Of a stretch of 64,000 bases of DNA, positions 1-8,373 are shown one piece after another. The translations under genes were made by a program, and so were the position numbers. The notes beneath the pieces were generated by a model, which saw nothing but the letters and a program-made list of their open reading frames with translations, was not told the DNA's origin and ran no database searches. How positions within the stretch are numbered: the stretch's first letter is position 1; each line of letters begins with the position of its first letter. The DNA comes from Rhizobium gallicum bv. gallicum R602sp (GTDB lineage: Bacteria; Pseudomonadota; Alphaproteobacteria; Rhizobiales; Rhizobiaceae): positions 1,121,501 to 1,185,500 of the forward strand of contig NZ_CP006877.1 in the NCBI RefSeq assembly GCF_000816845.1. The letters are read 5' to 3'.

Positions 1-1
1 G

Positions 2-1396
2 CTGGAATCGCGACCGCTCTCGACCGGCGAATATGCCAACCGTGTCACGCAGTATGAATTCGTCCGCGAGTTCTTCACGTCGAACACCATCGGCGTGCTG
101 ATCGACAGCCTCTTCGTCTTCATCTTCTTAGCCGTCATTTACCTGATTGCCGGCTGGCTGGTCGTCATCCCTGCCGTCGCCTTCGTCCTGTCGGTGGCGA
201 TCGGCCTTTGGGCGCAGGCGCAGATCGGCAAGCGTATGGCGACGGCCGCAAACGAAGCGTCCCGCCGGCAGTCGCTGCTCGTCGAGACCATCTCCACCAT
301 CGAAACGCTGAAGAGTCTGCGCGCCGAAGCAACGATGCTGCGCCGCTGGCAGGAACTCACCAAATATTCGAGCCGCACGAGCGAAGACATCAAGCATATC
401 TCCACCAACGCCATCAACCTGACGACGTTCATCCAGCAGATGGTGAGCGTGCTGATCGTGATTGCCGGCACCTATGAGTTCTCCGAGGGTCGCATTGCCA
501 TGGGTGCGATCGTTGCGACCGTGATGCTCGCGGGCCGCGCCGGTGCGCCGCTCGGCCAGATCGCCATGACGCTGGCGCGGTTCCGTCAGGCGACCATGTC
601 GCTGCGCATCCTCGACAAGATCATGGAGCAGCCGGACGACCGGCCTTCTACCGTCGGTTTCGTCAATCGCCAGATCAAGCGGGGCGGCTTCAGCTTCCAG
701 AACGTCTCGTTCCAGTATCCGGGTTCGGACTATCCGGTTATCAACGGCCTGTCCGTCAATGTGGGGCCGGGCGAGAAGATAGGTATCATCGGCCGCATCG
801 GCTCGGGCAAAACGACGCTCGGCCGCCTGCTCGACGGCCTTTTCTGTCCGTCGTCGGGCCGCGTTCTAATCGATGGCGTCGATATCCGGCAATACCATAT
901 GGCGGAAGTGCGAGCCGCCGTCGCCGTGGCGGGCCAGTCCTCCGATCTGTTTTCGGGCACTGTGAAGGAAAACCTCCTGATCGGCCGCGCCGATGCGACG
1001 GACGAAGAAATCCTCGAGGTCGCCACCATGACCGGCGTCGATGAGTTCGTCTCCAACCACCCGCGCGGCTTCGACATGCCGGTCGGCGAACGCGGCACCA
1101 ATCTGTCGAGCGGCCAGAAGCAAGCGCTGACGATCGCTCGTCTGCTTTTGACCAAGCCGAAGATCGTCTTCCTGGACGAGCCCTCTGGCGCGATGGACCT
1201 CGCCACCGAGCGTCATCTGATCTCCAAGCTGTCCGGCGCTTTCGGTCGCGATACCACGCTTCTGATCGCCACGCACCGCCACAGCATGCTGGAGCTCGTC
1301 GACCGCCTGATCGTCATCGACAAGGGCCGTATTGTTGCCGATGGCCCGAAGCAGGCCGTGATCGAGGCCATGCGCAGACCGGCGGGTCAGCAATGA
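2..1396 (+). CDS. Type I secretion system ABC permease/ATPase, LapB-like (5' partial)
   Basis: The reading frame is open from base 2, so only the last 464 residues are visible; the N-terminal part (often a C39-like peptidase domain in this family) lies outside. The visible part starts in the transmembrane domain, with helices around residues 30-70, 140-160 and 165-190. An ATPase domain follows from about residue 220. It has a Walker A GRIGSGKT, the ABC signature LSSGQ, a Walker B IVFLDEP and an H-loop THRH. The protein would energise export of an unfolded substrate across the inner membrane with the HlyD adaptor encoded next. The stop overlaps that gene by 4 bases (ATGA), so the two are translationally coupled. 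The outer-membrane TolC-like partner and the substrate are not in the window. The family call is firm; the LapB/LssB subtype is inferred from overall sequence and from the LapG-type protease gene nearby. Confidence 0.93.
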   Translation: MESRPLSTGEYANRVTQYEFVREFFTSNTIGVLIDSLFVFIFLAVIYLIAGWLVVIPAVAFVLSVAIGLWAQAQIGKRMATAANEASRRQSLLVETISTIETLKSLRAEATMLRRWQELTKYSSRTSEDIKHISTNAINLTTFIQQMVSVLIVIAGTYEFSEGRIAMGAIVATVMLAGRAGAPLGQIAMTLARFRQATMSLRILDKIMEQPDDRPSTVGFVNRQIKRGGFSFQNVSFQYPGSDYPVINGLSVNVGPGEKIGIIGRIGSGKTTLGRLLDGLFCPSSGRVLIDGVDIRQYHMAEVRAAVAVAGQSSDLFSGTVKENLLIGRADATDEEILEVATMTGVDEFVSNHPRGFDMPVGERGTNLSSGQKQALTIARLLLTKPKIVFLDEPSGAMDLATERHLISKLSGAFGRDTTLLIATHRHSMLELVDRLIVIDKGRIVADGPKQAVIEAMRRPAGQQ

Positions 1397-2685
1397 ACGC
1401 AAACCGTCTCGACCACCCCCCGCTTTTTGCCCGCGCCATCCTGGCGCTCTGTGCGCTTTTGATTGCAAGCTTCATCGGCTGGGCGGCGATTGCCAGCGTC
1501 GATGAGATCGCCCGTGGCGAAGGCAAGGTCATTCCCGTTTCGAAAACCCAGATCATCCAGTCGTCCGAACCTGGTGTCGTCCAGCAGATTGCCGTGACGC
1601 TCGGCCAGGTGGTCCGCAAGGGCCAGCTTCTGGTTCAGCTCGACAATACGACGACGGCATCGACGCTTGGCGAATCCGTTGCCAAGGCACGCGCGCTGGG
1701 CGCCAAGGTTGCAAGGCTGAAGCTGGAGGAGGCGGGCCAGTACGAGATGCCCTATGTCTGCCCGCAAGACATTCTTGCTGTCGCCAAGGATGTCTGCAGC
1801 AACGAAGCGAGCCTCTTTGCCGCCGACCGCGCGAGCTACGAAAACAAGCTAGGCGTCCTCAAGGAGCGGGTGAGGCAGCGCGAAAACGAACTCAACGAGG
1901 CGCATGCCAATATCGCCCGTCTTCGGGACAACATCGCCGGAGCGCAGCGCCAGTACGACCTGATCAAGCCGCTCAGCGACAAGAAGCTTGTGGCCCAGAC
2001 CGAAATGCTGAAGGTCGAACGCGACCTGACGGACCAGCAGGGCCAGCTCAAGGTCTATCAGGAAAGCATCGATCGCCTGGAGGCCGCCGTGCAGGAGGCG
2101 ACGCTGCAGCTCGGCGATCTGGCGCTTGAACTGCGCCAGCAGGCTTTGACGGAAAACGCGACGACGCTTGCCGAACTATCTGTCGTCGACGAGACGATCC
2201 GCGGCGCCTCCGACCGTGTCAAGCGCACTGATATCCGCTCGCCGGTCGATGGCATCGTCAACACGCTTGAAGTCAATACGATCGGCGCCTATGTCGATCC
2301 AGGCCGCGTCATCGCCGGCATCGTGCCGACGGCCGATACGCTGCTCATCGAAGCGAAGATCTCCCCGCGCGACGTCGCTTTCGTGCGCCGCGGCCAGTCG
2401 GCGATCGTCAAGGTCACGGCTTACGACTTCTCGATCTTCGGCGGGCTCGAAGGCGTGGTGGAAAACATCTCGGCCGACAGCCTGGTCGAAAAGGAAAAAG
2501 GCGAGACCTATTACCTGGTTCAGGTAAAGACGGACAAATCGGAGCTGGAGCGTGACGGCAAACTCTATCCGATCATTCCCGGCATGGTGGCCTCGGTCGA
2601 AATCATGACAGGCAACAAGACGGTCCTCAGCTACCTGCTGAAGCCGATCAACAAGGCGCGTTCCGAAGCGCTGACGGAGCGGTGA
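1393..2685 (+). CDS. HlyD-family type I secretion periplasmic adaptor
   Basis: This 430-residue membrane fusion protein would bridge the inner-membrane ABC transporter and an outer-membrane channel. A short cytoplasmic N-terminus and one transmembrane helix (about residues 12-34) are followed by a biotinyl-lipoyl-like strand set (about 45-95), a long charged helical hairpin (about 130-250) and a C-terminal beta-barrel ending near KTVLSYLLKPI, a typical HlyD/LapC tail. The length is normal. The ATG overlaps the stop of the ABC gene, and the next gene starts just after its own stop, so three genes form one transcript. Family call is firm; the cargo is unknown. Confidence 0.94.
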   Translation: MNANRLDHPPLFARAILALCALLIASFIGWAAIASVDEIARGEGKVIPVSKTQIIQSSEPGVVQQIAVTLGQVVRKGQLLVQLDNTTTASTLGESVAKARALGAKVARLKLEEAGQYEMPYVCPQDILAVAKDVCSNEASLFAADRASYENKLGVLKERVRQRENELNEAHANIARLRDNIAGAQRQYDLIKPLSDKKLVAQTEMLKVERDLTDQQGQLKVYQESIDRLEAAVQEATLQLGDLALELRQQALTENATTLAELSVVDETIRGASDRVKRTDIRSPVDGIVNTLEVNTIGAYVDPGRVIAGIVPTADTLLIEAKISPRDVAFVRRGQSAIVKVTAYDFSIFGGLEGVVENISADSLVEKEKGETYYLVQVKTDKSELERDGKLYPIIPGMVASVEIMTGNKTVLSYLLKPINKARSEALTER

Positions 2686-2686
2686 G

Positions 2687-3346
2687 ATGCTGATAGCCAA
2701 GCCCCGCTCGACCGATTTGGCCAACGCCGCACCCACCGAGGAGCCCCTGCCGGTCATAGGCGCGGAGGAAATCGAGCCGCGCTTCCGTGCGGTCGTCGGT
2801 CGGGGCGGCGAACGCCGCGGCATCCGCCTGGAGCGCATCTATTGGGATGGGCTTGGCCGTATGTCCTCCGCCGGCAAGATGACGACGTCCGATCTGGTGC
2901 ACTATACGGCCTCGCAGATGCCGGAATCGGGCAACCTTGCCTCGCTCCTGCGCGTTCTCAGCCTGAAATGGGCATTGCGCCGACTGGACGCCGTTGAGGA
3001 CGTCGCCTCGATGGCGAACCTCAATGCCGTCATCCAGGCTTCGCCGTCGCCGACGATCCTGCTCACCCAGGACAAGAAGATCCATCTCTTCAACGATCCG
3101 TTTCTCTCGATGCTGCGCCAGCGTCTGCCTCTGGGCGATACGGCGCAGTTGACCAGGAGCCTGCGCTTTTCCATCGATACTCAGATCGAGCAGGCGATCA
3201 CGACGCTGAACCTGAACCGCGGCAAGACGCTGAACACCGGCTTCAGCATCGGTGTCGGCACGCAGTCGATGCGCGGCCAGGTCAACCTGGCGCTGGCGCC
3301 GACACACGAAAAATCGATGTTGATCGGCTATATTTCCCGCTACTGA
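2687..3346 (+). CDS. Ribbon-helix-helix (RHH_4-like) plus PAS-like protein
   Basis: This 219-residue cytoplasmic protein has no signal peptide or membrane segment. Residues about 35-95 (GERRGIRLERIYWDGL through NLASLLRVLSLKWA) fit the RHH_4 ribbon-helix-helix family common in rhizobia, where the basic N-terminal strand touches DNA. Residues about 103-210 (NAVIQASPSPTILLTQDKKI onward, ending MLIGYISRY) look like a PAS sensor fold. The ATG begins 1 base after the HlyD stop, so it belongs to the secretion operon. A DNA-binding plus sensory module suggests a regulator of the operon or of its substrate, but the RHH_4 family has little functional characterisation. Domain calls are from pattern recognition; the role is inference. 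Confidence 0.7.
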   Translation: MLIAKPRSTDLANAAPTEEPLPVIGAEEIEPRFRAVVGRGGERRGIRLERIYWDGLGRMSSAGKMTTSDLVHYTASQMPESGNLASLLRVLSLKWALRRLDAVEDVASMANLNAVIQASPSPTILLTQDKKIHLFNDPFLSMLRQRLPLGDTAQLTRSLRFSIDTQIEQAITTLNLNRGKTLNTGFSIGVGTQSMRGQVNLALAPTHEKSMLIGYISRY

Positions 3347-3415
3347 GCGATGTGTGAAACAAAAAAAGCGGCCGGATCATGCGACTGCTTTGAACGTCAT
3401 GCGTTTTGGCCTGTC

Positions 3416-4390
3416 TCAGTGTGCCGCTCCTTCGCCCGGTGCGACCTTTTCCAGCGGCATGCGGGAGGCAACCTGCTTGTTGCCGGCCCGCAGCCCGTGC
3501 AGATACCCCTTGCCGCCGGTGATGGAAAAAAGCGGCTGGTAGTCGGGCAGGCGGCTGTCGGGCAACACCTGGTCGCGCATGTTGTCCAGAATGAAGTGGT
3601 TGCCATCGACGGCGACCGAAAGCACCGCATGGTAGAAGTGGCGCTTCTGGTCGAAGAGCACGACGATCGACATGTCTTTCATGTCGACGCCCTCGGCGCG
3701 AAGTGCTGCCATTTTCAGGATCGCAAAATCTTCGCAATCGCCCTGCTGGCGGGCGAGCGTCTCGGAAGGTGCTGCCCAGTGATCCGCCGCCTGATAGGTG
3801 TCCATGTCCCGGCGGTAGCGGATCGCGCGATTGACCGCGACGTTCACCGCATTCAACTTGTCGCGGATCGAAGCTTGCCCGGTCTTGGCTATTGTCGCCT
3901 TGATGACGTCGGCCGCATCCGAGCAGCCCTTTGCGTCGCACTTAATGGACCCGCCGCTCGCCATTTCGCCCAGCGAAGGCGCGAAACGCTTGACCGCGGC
4001 AAGACGCTTGAACGGAATGGTGACAGAGCCGAAGACCGCGTCGTTCGAAGAGGCGGCCTTGCGCGGTATGTCCGGCTTGACGGAGGCGGTCGTTTCCGCT
4101 GTGAACGATGCGCTCTCGACCTGTCGCAATTGCATCACTGTGGTGAGATTAATCGTCCGAACTGCGCTTGAAACGTCGCTGGCGGCAGTTCTGAGGAGGT
4201 TGAAGACGCCTTTCATGCTGCCTGCCTGTGCCAGTGTGTAAGCAGTATTGGCTGTCAGCATTGATGTATAGGACGTCGCGCTGGTTTGCATTTCCGGCAT
4301 TTTTGCCGCCGCCTGTGCGTTGGGAAGCAGCGGTGCGAACGACACGAAAGTAAAAGCTGCAAGTATTTTTGCTTTTGTTTTGCGCTTCAT
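3416..4390 (-). CDS. Transglutaminase-like periplasmic cysteine protease (BTLCP, LapG-type)
   Basis: This 324-residue protein has a signal peptide (residues about 1-29, cleavage near NAQA-AAK) and a C-terminal bacterial transglutaminase-like cysteine protease domain. The likely triad is Cys219 (QGDCEDFA), His254 (FYHAVLSV) and Asp269 (HFILDNM). In Pseudomonas, LapG of this family clips a surface adhesin exported by a LapBCE type I system and is held back by the c-di-GMP receptor LapD. Here the gene converges on a LapB-like operon, which supports that role, but no LapD-like gene is in the window. I chose the ATG at 4390 because it has an AGGGAG site and gives a proper signal peptide; the open frame continues further upstream without one. 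Confidence 0.85.
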   Translation of the reverse strand: MKRKTKAKILAAFTFVSFAPLLPNAQAAAKMPEMQTSATSYTSMLTANTAYTLAQAGSMKGVFNLLRTAASDVSSAVRTINLTTVMQLRQVESASFTAETTASVKPDIPRKAASSNDAVFGSVTIPFKRLAAVKRFAPSLGEMASGGSIKCDAKGCSDAADVIKATIAKTGQASIRDKLNAVNVAVNRAIRYRRDMDTYQAADHWAAPSETLARQQGDCEDFAILKMAALRAEGVDMKDMSIVVLFDQKRHFYHAVLSVAVDGNHFILDNMRDQVLPDSRLPDYQPLFSITGGKGYLHGLRAGNKQVASRMPLEKVAPGEGAAH

Positions 4391-4618
4391 CGGGTTGTTT
4401 CTCCCTGTTTGAGAGAAATGTACCGAATAGCTATAAATATGCCGTTTGGAAGCGTAGATAAGCGTAGTATAAATATTCCGCAAAAAGACGCATAAAACTT
4501 TAGTTTTCGCGTCAACCAAGTTTGGGGGAAGGGTTTGATTTTCGCCCGCGTCCGATGCAGGAATAGGCGCCGTCAAAAAAGGCCGCAGAAGGCCGGGACG
4601 CCGCATTTGGGGGAAGCA

Positions 4619-5833
4619 GTGACATCGCATTCGAAGCTACGGACCGAACCTTCATATGGTTTACGCGGAAGGCTCGCTGACGCGATTCTGGCAGCCCGCA
4701 CGCTGCCGCTGCTGGTTCTCCTTGCCGGCGCCGCAGGCTGCCAGTCGGATGCGGACGGCCTGAACACGGTCAAGAATACCGACATCAAGGCGCCATCGAG
4801 CAAAGTCGAAGAGACCTTCGGCGAGACCGGTACGGAGATCACGCTGCTGCTGCCGAGAGGTGCGAGCGGCGTTTACGAGGGTGCCGCCCGCGATGTGCGC
4901 GACGGCGCAGCGCTCAGCGTCGGCGAGCTCGGCAACGGCCAGGTCTTCATCAAGGTCGTCGATGTTTCGGGCGGCGCAGGTGCCGTGCCTGCCGCCGTCA
5001 GCGCCGCCAAGGCGCGCAATTCGTCGTTGCTCATCAGCTATGCTTCGCCCGCCATCACATCTGCAATAGCCGCTATGTCTTCCGATCAGCGCCCGCCATT
5101 GGTCAATCTTGGCGATGACGCTCCGGCAGCTGCCGGCAATGTCTACAACTTCGCCTCGGACGAACTCGACAGCGCGCTCGAAGGTATCCGGGCGGCTGCG
5201 GCGGGCGGCCACAAGAAGGTGATGGTTTTCGCGCCTAAGGATTTTCCGCCCGCCTCTGAGATGCGGCTCGCGGATGCCATTCGCGCAGGCGGCGGCACCT
5301 ATGCCGGGACCGCACGTTACGATCTCAGCGATGCGGCCGCCGCCAATGTCGTGCAGCAGTCGAAGGCCGAGCTTCAGCGGGCCGATACGGTCGTCATCCT
5401 CGGCAAGAGCGTCATCGTGCCTACGGTCGCCAGTGCGATTAAAGCAAGCGGCCAGGCAAATCTCGTTCTTGTCGGCACCAGCGCCTGGCCGTCCCATGCC
5501 TACGCGGACCCGGCCGTCGCCGGCGCCATGATCGCCATGGTCGAACCGGATGATGCCAGCCTGATCGCCGACCGCTACAAGCGCCACCATGGCCGCACGC
5601 TATCTTCGGACGCCGCCTACGGCTACGACGCCGTCGCCATCGCCGCCGGCATCATCCGCGTGAAGGGCCCGGCGGGCCTGACTGCCGAGAACCTGACGAT
5701 GAAGACCGGCTTCCGCGGCGTCACCGGGCTCTTCCGCCTGACCCCGGGCGGCAACGTCGAACGCAAGCTCAGCCTCTTCACGATCACTGGCGGCAAGCTG
5801 AACCTTTTGGGTGCTGCGCCGAAGGCATTCTAA
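4619..5833 (+). CDS. Periplasmic-binding lipoprotein (penicillin-binding protein activator-like)
   Basis: The 404-residue product starts at a GTG preceded by GGGGGAAG. A basic leader runs into a hydrophobic segment and a lipobox-like LLAGAAGC, so it is probably lipidated. The mature part (about residues 70-400) resembles the Leu/Ile/Val-binding Peripla_BP_6 fold: an opening ITLLLPRGASGVYEGAARD, a central VMVFAPKDFP and a closing KLSLFTITGGKLNLLG. Rhizobial relatives are annotated as penicillin-binding protein activators (LpoA-like); whether they activate peptidoglycan synthases is not shown. An in-frame TTG at 4535 with a similar upstream motif could add 28 residues but would spoil the signal. 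No permease or ATPase adjoins it, which argues against an ordinary import system. Confidence 0.75.
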   Translation: MTSHSKLRTEPSYGLRGRLADAILAARTLPLLVLLAGAAGCQSDADGLNTVKNTDIKAPSSKVEETFGETGTEITLLLPRGASGVYEGAARDVRDGAALSVGELGNGQVFIKVVDVSGGAGAVPAAVSAAKARNSSLLISYASPAITSAIAAMSSDQRPPLVNLGDDAPAAAGNVYNFASDELDSALEGIRAAAAGGHKKVMVFAPKDFPPASEMRLADAIRAGGGTYAGTARYDLSDAAAANVVQQSKAELQRADTVVILGKSVIVPTVASAIKASGQANLVLVGTSAWPSHAYADPAVAGAMIAMVEPDDASLIADRYKRHHGRTLSSDAAYGYDAVAIAAGIIRVKGPAGLTAENLTMKTGFRGVTGLFRLTPGGNVERKLSLFTITGGKLNLLGAAPKAF

Positions 5834-5881
5834 GGGGTTTCCACTCTCATCCCTGTGACGAGCCTAGGAATGAAGACTGAA

Positions 5882-5916
5882 GTGCCGGCTTGCCGCCGGC
5901 ACCTTCTCCCCGAGGG
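5882..5916. terminator. Hairpins downstream of the lipoprotein gene
   Basis: GTGCCGGC and GCCGGCAC form an 8-bp stem (5882-5902), followed at once by CCTTCTCCCC/AGGGGAAGG-type inverted sequence. It lies between two converging genes (stops at 5833 and 6002). There is no clear T-run, so termination is only plausible. The CTTCTCCCC motif recurs in other intergenic gaps here. Confidence 0.4.
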
Positions 5917-6001
5917 GAAGGGATATGTTGCAACGTTTCCGATCCCTTCTTCCCAGCTGGGATGAAGGAGGGGTCGAGACCGTTGGCTCGCGCCTTGCTG
6001 G

Positions 6002-7543
6002 TCAGCCCCTTGGCCAATCATCCCTACCAGCTGCCGACGCAAAGAACCCCTCGGGGCTCTCCACTTCCACCAGCCGCCGCTTCTCGATCAGCCAGAAGCG
6101 GTTGCCGACGGCGCGCACGAAGCTGCGGTCGTGGGAAACGAGCAGGCAGCTTGCCTGGTGCGCCATCAGCTCGCCTTCCAGCGCTTCCTGCCCGTCGATG
6201 TCGAGATGGTTGGTGGGTTCGTCGAGCAGGTAGAAGTTCGGGTTGGAGAGCCGGAGCACCAGCATGCCGAGCCTTGCTTTCTGCCCGCCGGAAAGCTGGC
6301 CGGTGGGACGGCCCTGCATTTCGATCGACATGCCGGCGCCGGCCAGCAGTGCGCGCGCCCGCTGATCACCGACGTCGAAGCGGCGGATGATCGTGTCCAT
6401 CGGCGTGTCGGCATCGGGCAGATCGGCAAGCGCCTGGTCGCCGTAGCCGAGCGCCAGCGAAGGCGTCGCCTTGATGCCGTTTCCGGCCGTATCCGGGTTC
6501 GCGATCGCCTTGCGCAGCATAGCGATCAGCCGCGTCTTGCCGGCGCCGTTTTCGCCGAGCAGCACGATCCGGTCTCCCTGGCAGATGAACTGCCTGCCGG
6601 TCTTGAAGAGCAGCGTGCCGTCCGGCGTCTCAACCGTCGCATCGTCCAGCGTCACCAGCACCTTGGCATGCGTGCCGCGATTGGCAAGCCGAATCGCACC
6701 CGCCGAACGCTCCAGATGCGCGGGTTTCGCCACATCCTCGAGTTTGTCGGCGCGCTGCTTCAGCTGTTTGGTCTTGATGACCAGCAGGTCGCTGCCGGAA
6801 TTGATGCCGATATTGTTGAGCTTCGCCGCCTGCTTTCGCAGTTGTTCCGCCGTCTTCATGTCGCGCTCGTAGCGGCGCGAATCTGCCGCATCGAGCTCGT
6901 CGATCGAAGCCCGCGCCCGGGAATAGGGCAAAGCGAAGATCTGCGATTGCTCCGGCCGCAGGAAGAGCGTGCGGTTCGTCACGGCGTCGAGGAAGGCGCG
7001 ATCATGGCTGGCCAGGATCACCGGCACGTCGCGGGGGAGCGCATTCAGCCATTCCTCCAGCCGGGCGATCTTGCCGAGATCAAGATGGTTGGTCGGCTCG
7101 TCGAGCATCAAGAGGTCGGGTTCGGTCACCCAGATACGGGCAAGCATCGCCAGCCGCTGCCACCCGCCGCTGAGCGCCGAGAGCGAACGCCGGTGCAACT
7201 CCTCCGGCACCTCCAGAGATCCCAGCACGACATCGACGCGCCAGCTCTCGGTTTGCGTCTGCTCTGGAGCGAGCGCATCGAGAACGGCGTCGTAGAATGG
7301 CATGGCGAACAGAGCCGGCGGCACATTCTGCTCGACATAGCCGACCGTCAGCCCGCGCGCCCGCGTGATGTCGCCTTCGGTCGGCCCCAGCGTGCCGGCG
7401 ATGCAGCGGAAAAGCGTCGATTTCCCGCGGCCGTTGCCGGCTACGATGCCGATGCGGTCGCCGGCATTGACGACGAGATTGAGCCTGGAAAACAAAGGGC
7501 TCGACAAGGTGATGCCGAGATTGCGGATATTGAGGAGGGTCAT
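6002..7543 (-). CDS. ABC-F family ATPase (ribosome-associated, translation factor/resistance type)
   Basis: This 513-residue soluble protein has two ABC ATPase domains and no membrane segments, the defining ABC-F layout. Domain 1 has Walker A AGNGRGKS (residues 35-42), signature LSGGW and LLMLDEPTNHLDL; a charged linker (about 230-300) follows, then domain 2 with GENGAGKT, LSGGQ and YLLDEPTNHLDI. ABC-F proteins bind the ribosomal E site; some are translation factors and some protect ribosomes from 50S-targeting antibiotics. The linker looks short and lysine-rich, so subtype cannot be fixed. The 5' leader carries a short ORF and repeated complementary segments, suggesting ribosome-mediated control. 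The start codon has only a weak AGAGAA site, inside one of those segments. Confidence 0.9.
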   Translation of the reverse strand: MTLLNIRNLGITLSSPLFSRLNLVVNAGDRIGIVAGNGRGKSTLFRCIAGTLGPTEGDITRARGLTVGYVEQNVPPALFAMPFYDAVLDALAPEQTQTESWRVDVVLGSLEVPEELHRRSLSALSGGWQRLAMLARIWVTEPDLLMLDEPTNHLDLGKIARLEEWLNALPRDVPVILASHDRAFLDAVTNRTLFLRPEQSQIFALPYSRARASIDELDAADSRRYERDMKTAEQLRKQAAKLNNIGINSGSDLLVIKTKQLKQRADKLEDVAKPAHLERSAGAIRLANRGTHAKVLVTLDDATVETPDGTLLFKTGRQFICQGDRIVLLGENGAGKTRLIAMLRKAIANPDTAGNGIKATPSLALGYGDQALADLPDADTPMDTIIRRFDVGDQRARALLAGAGMSIEMQGRPTGQLSGGQKARLGMLVLRLSNPNFYLLDEPTNHLDIDGQEALEGELMAHQASCLLVSHDRSFVRAVGNRFWLIEKRRLVEVESPEGFFASAAGRDDWPRG

Positions 7544-7551
7544 GATCGTTC

Positions 7552-7739
7552 TCTGGTCTTGACCGCGCGACCATCCATCGAGGGCTCCTGGCCATCATCG
7601 ATGCGATGCGTCAGCGGTGGATCGAAATCGCAGGCGCTCAAGCGATAAAGCTCGGCGCTGCAGGCCACAAAGGGCAGACCAGAAGAGAGGTTTTGCGAGA
7701 AACGGTCTCTGGTCAGCCCTGCAAACGCATTTGCAGGGC
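7552..7739 (-). promoter_or_regulatory. Candidate attenuator leader of the ABC-F gene
   Basis: Read on the minus strand, the leader holds a perfect 10-bp hairpin (GCCCTGCAAA, loop TGCG, TTTGCAGGGC; 7739-7716) inside the end of the leader ORF. Then comes segment 1 GACCAGA (7714-7708, overlapping the leader stop), segment 2 TCTGGTC (7683-7677) and segment 3 GACCAGA (7558-7552), which covers the weak ribosome-binding region of the ABC-F start. Segment 2 can pair with 1 or with 3, but not both. No T-tailed terminator is visible, so control would more likely be translational. Pairing is read directly from the sequence; the regulatory direction is not deducible. Confidence 0.55.
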
Positions 7740-7787
7740 GTTGACGGGGCCGCGCTGCCGGTTGAACCGGAAATAGTAATTATGCAC
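7713..7787 (-). CDS. Leader peptide ORF upstream of ABC-F gene (24 aa)
   Basis: A GTG start lies 5 bases after a near-consensus AAGGAGGG, a far better ribosome-binding site than that of the ABC-F gene itself. The 24 codons are followed by TGA. The peptide starts MHNYYFRFNRQRGPV and ends NALQMRLQG. R10-Q11-R12 matches the +X+ pattern and M20-R21-L22 resembles the MRL motif, both known from drug-dependent ribosome arrest in erm leaders. The ORF ends inside a perfect hairpin 170 bases upstream of the ABC-F start. It is too short for routine gene calling. A regulatory leader is the natural reading, not demonstrated. Confidence 0.6.
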   Translation of the reverse strand: MHNYYFRFNRQRGPVNALQMRLQG

Positions 7788-7956
7788 GCGACCCTCCTTT
7801 CTCTTTAGAGTGCACGCATGAAATATCATCACCTATGCAGGAATGCAACCAAAGCGCTCGCATCAGGCCCTTGCCCCTTGTGGGCGAACTTGCGCAAGAC
7901 GGGCTGGCTGTTATAAGCGGCTTGACCGGGAAATTCTTAATTTAGGAGAGACGACC

Positions 7957-8259
7957 ATGGCGGGCGATGCCGACGAATACGTCTATGACGAAGTGACGGG
8001 CGAATGGCGTCCGGCTTCGGAATTGGCTGCCGCCGCGCAGGCGGCCGTCGAGGTCAGCGACGCTGCCGGAAATGTCCTCAAAGACGGCGATTCCGTCACC
8101 CTCATCAAGGATCTGAAGGTCAAGGGTGCCAATCAGACCCTGAAACAGGGCACGGTCATAAGGTCGATCCGGCTGACGGACAACCCGGATGAGATCGACT
8201 GCCGCCACGACACCATCAAGGGCCTTGTCCTGCGCACGGAATTCGTCCGCAAGCGTTGA
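7957..8259 (+). CDS. PhnA/YjdM-like C-terminal domain protein
   Basis: This 100-residue protein has an AGGAG site ahead of its ATG. Residues about 35-100 (AGNVLKDGDSVTLIKDLKVK onward, ending LRTEFVRKR) match the PhnA/YjdM C-terminal domain. The usual N-terminal zinc ribbon with CxxC pairs is missing, replaced by an acidic segment (DEYVYDEVTGEWRPASELA). Despite the historic name 'alkylphosphonate utilization', the domain's biochemical role is not established, and no phosphonate genes are nearby. It stands alone, divergent from the ABC-F leader. Confidence 0.8.
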   Translation: MAGDADEYVYDEVTGEWRPASELAAAAQAAVEVSDAAGNVLKDGDSVTLIKDLKVKGANQTLKQGTVIRSIRLTDNPDEIDCRHDTIKGLVLRTEFVRKR

Positions 8260-8373
8260 GGATACAAATTTCGCCGAGCCAGGCATTCTAAGCCCCTTGG
8301 CATCCCATCTGCCGGCAGGGCACAGGGAGGTGAGCTTCCGAATGGCCTCACCCTTCGGGCTTGCCTCCGCGAC

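Noticed and set aside
6131..7648. 505-codon open frame antisense to the ABC-F gene
   Set aside because: Shadow of a gene with two intact ABC domains; no motifs of its own.
7617..7808. 63-codon plus-strand frame in the ABC-F leader
   Set aside because: No ribosome-binding site and no recognisable sequence; the minus-strand leader ORF explains the region better.
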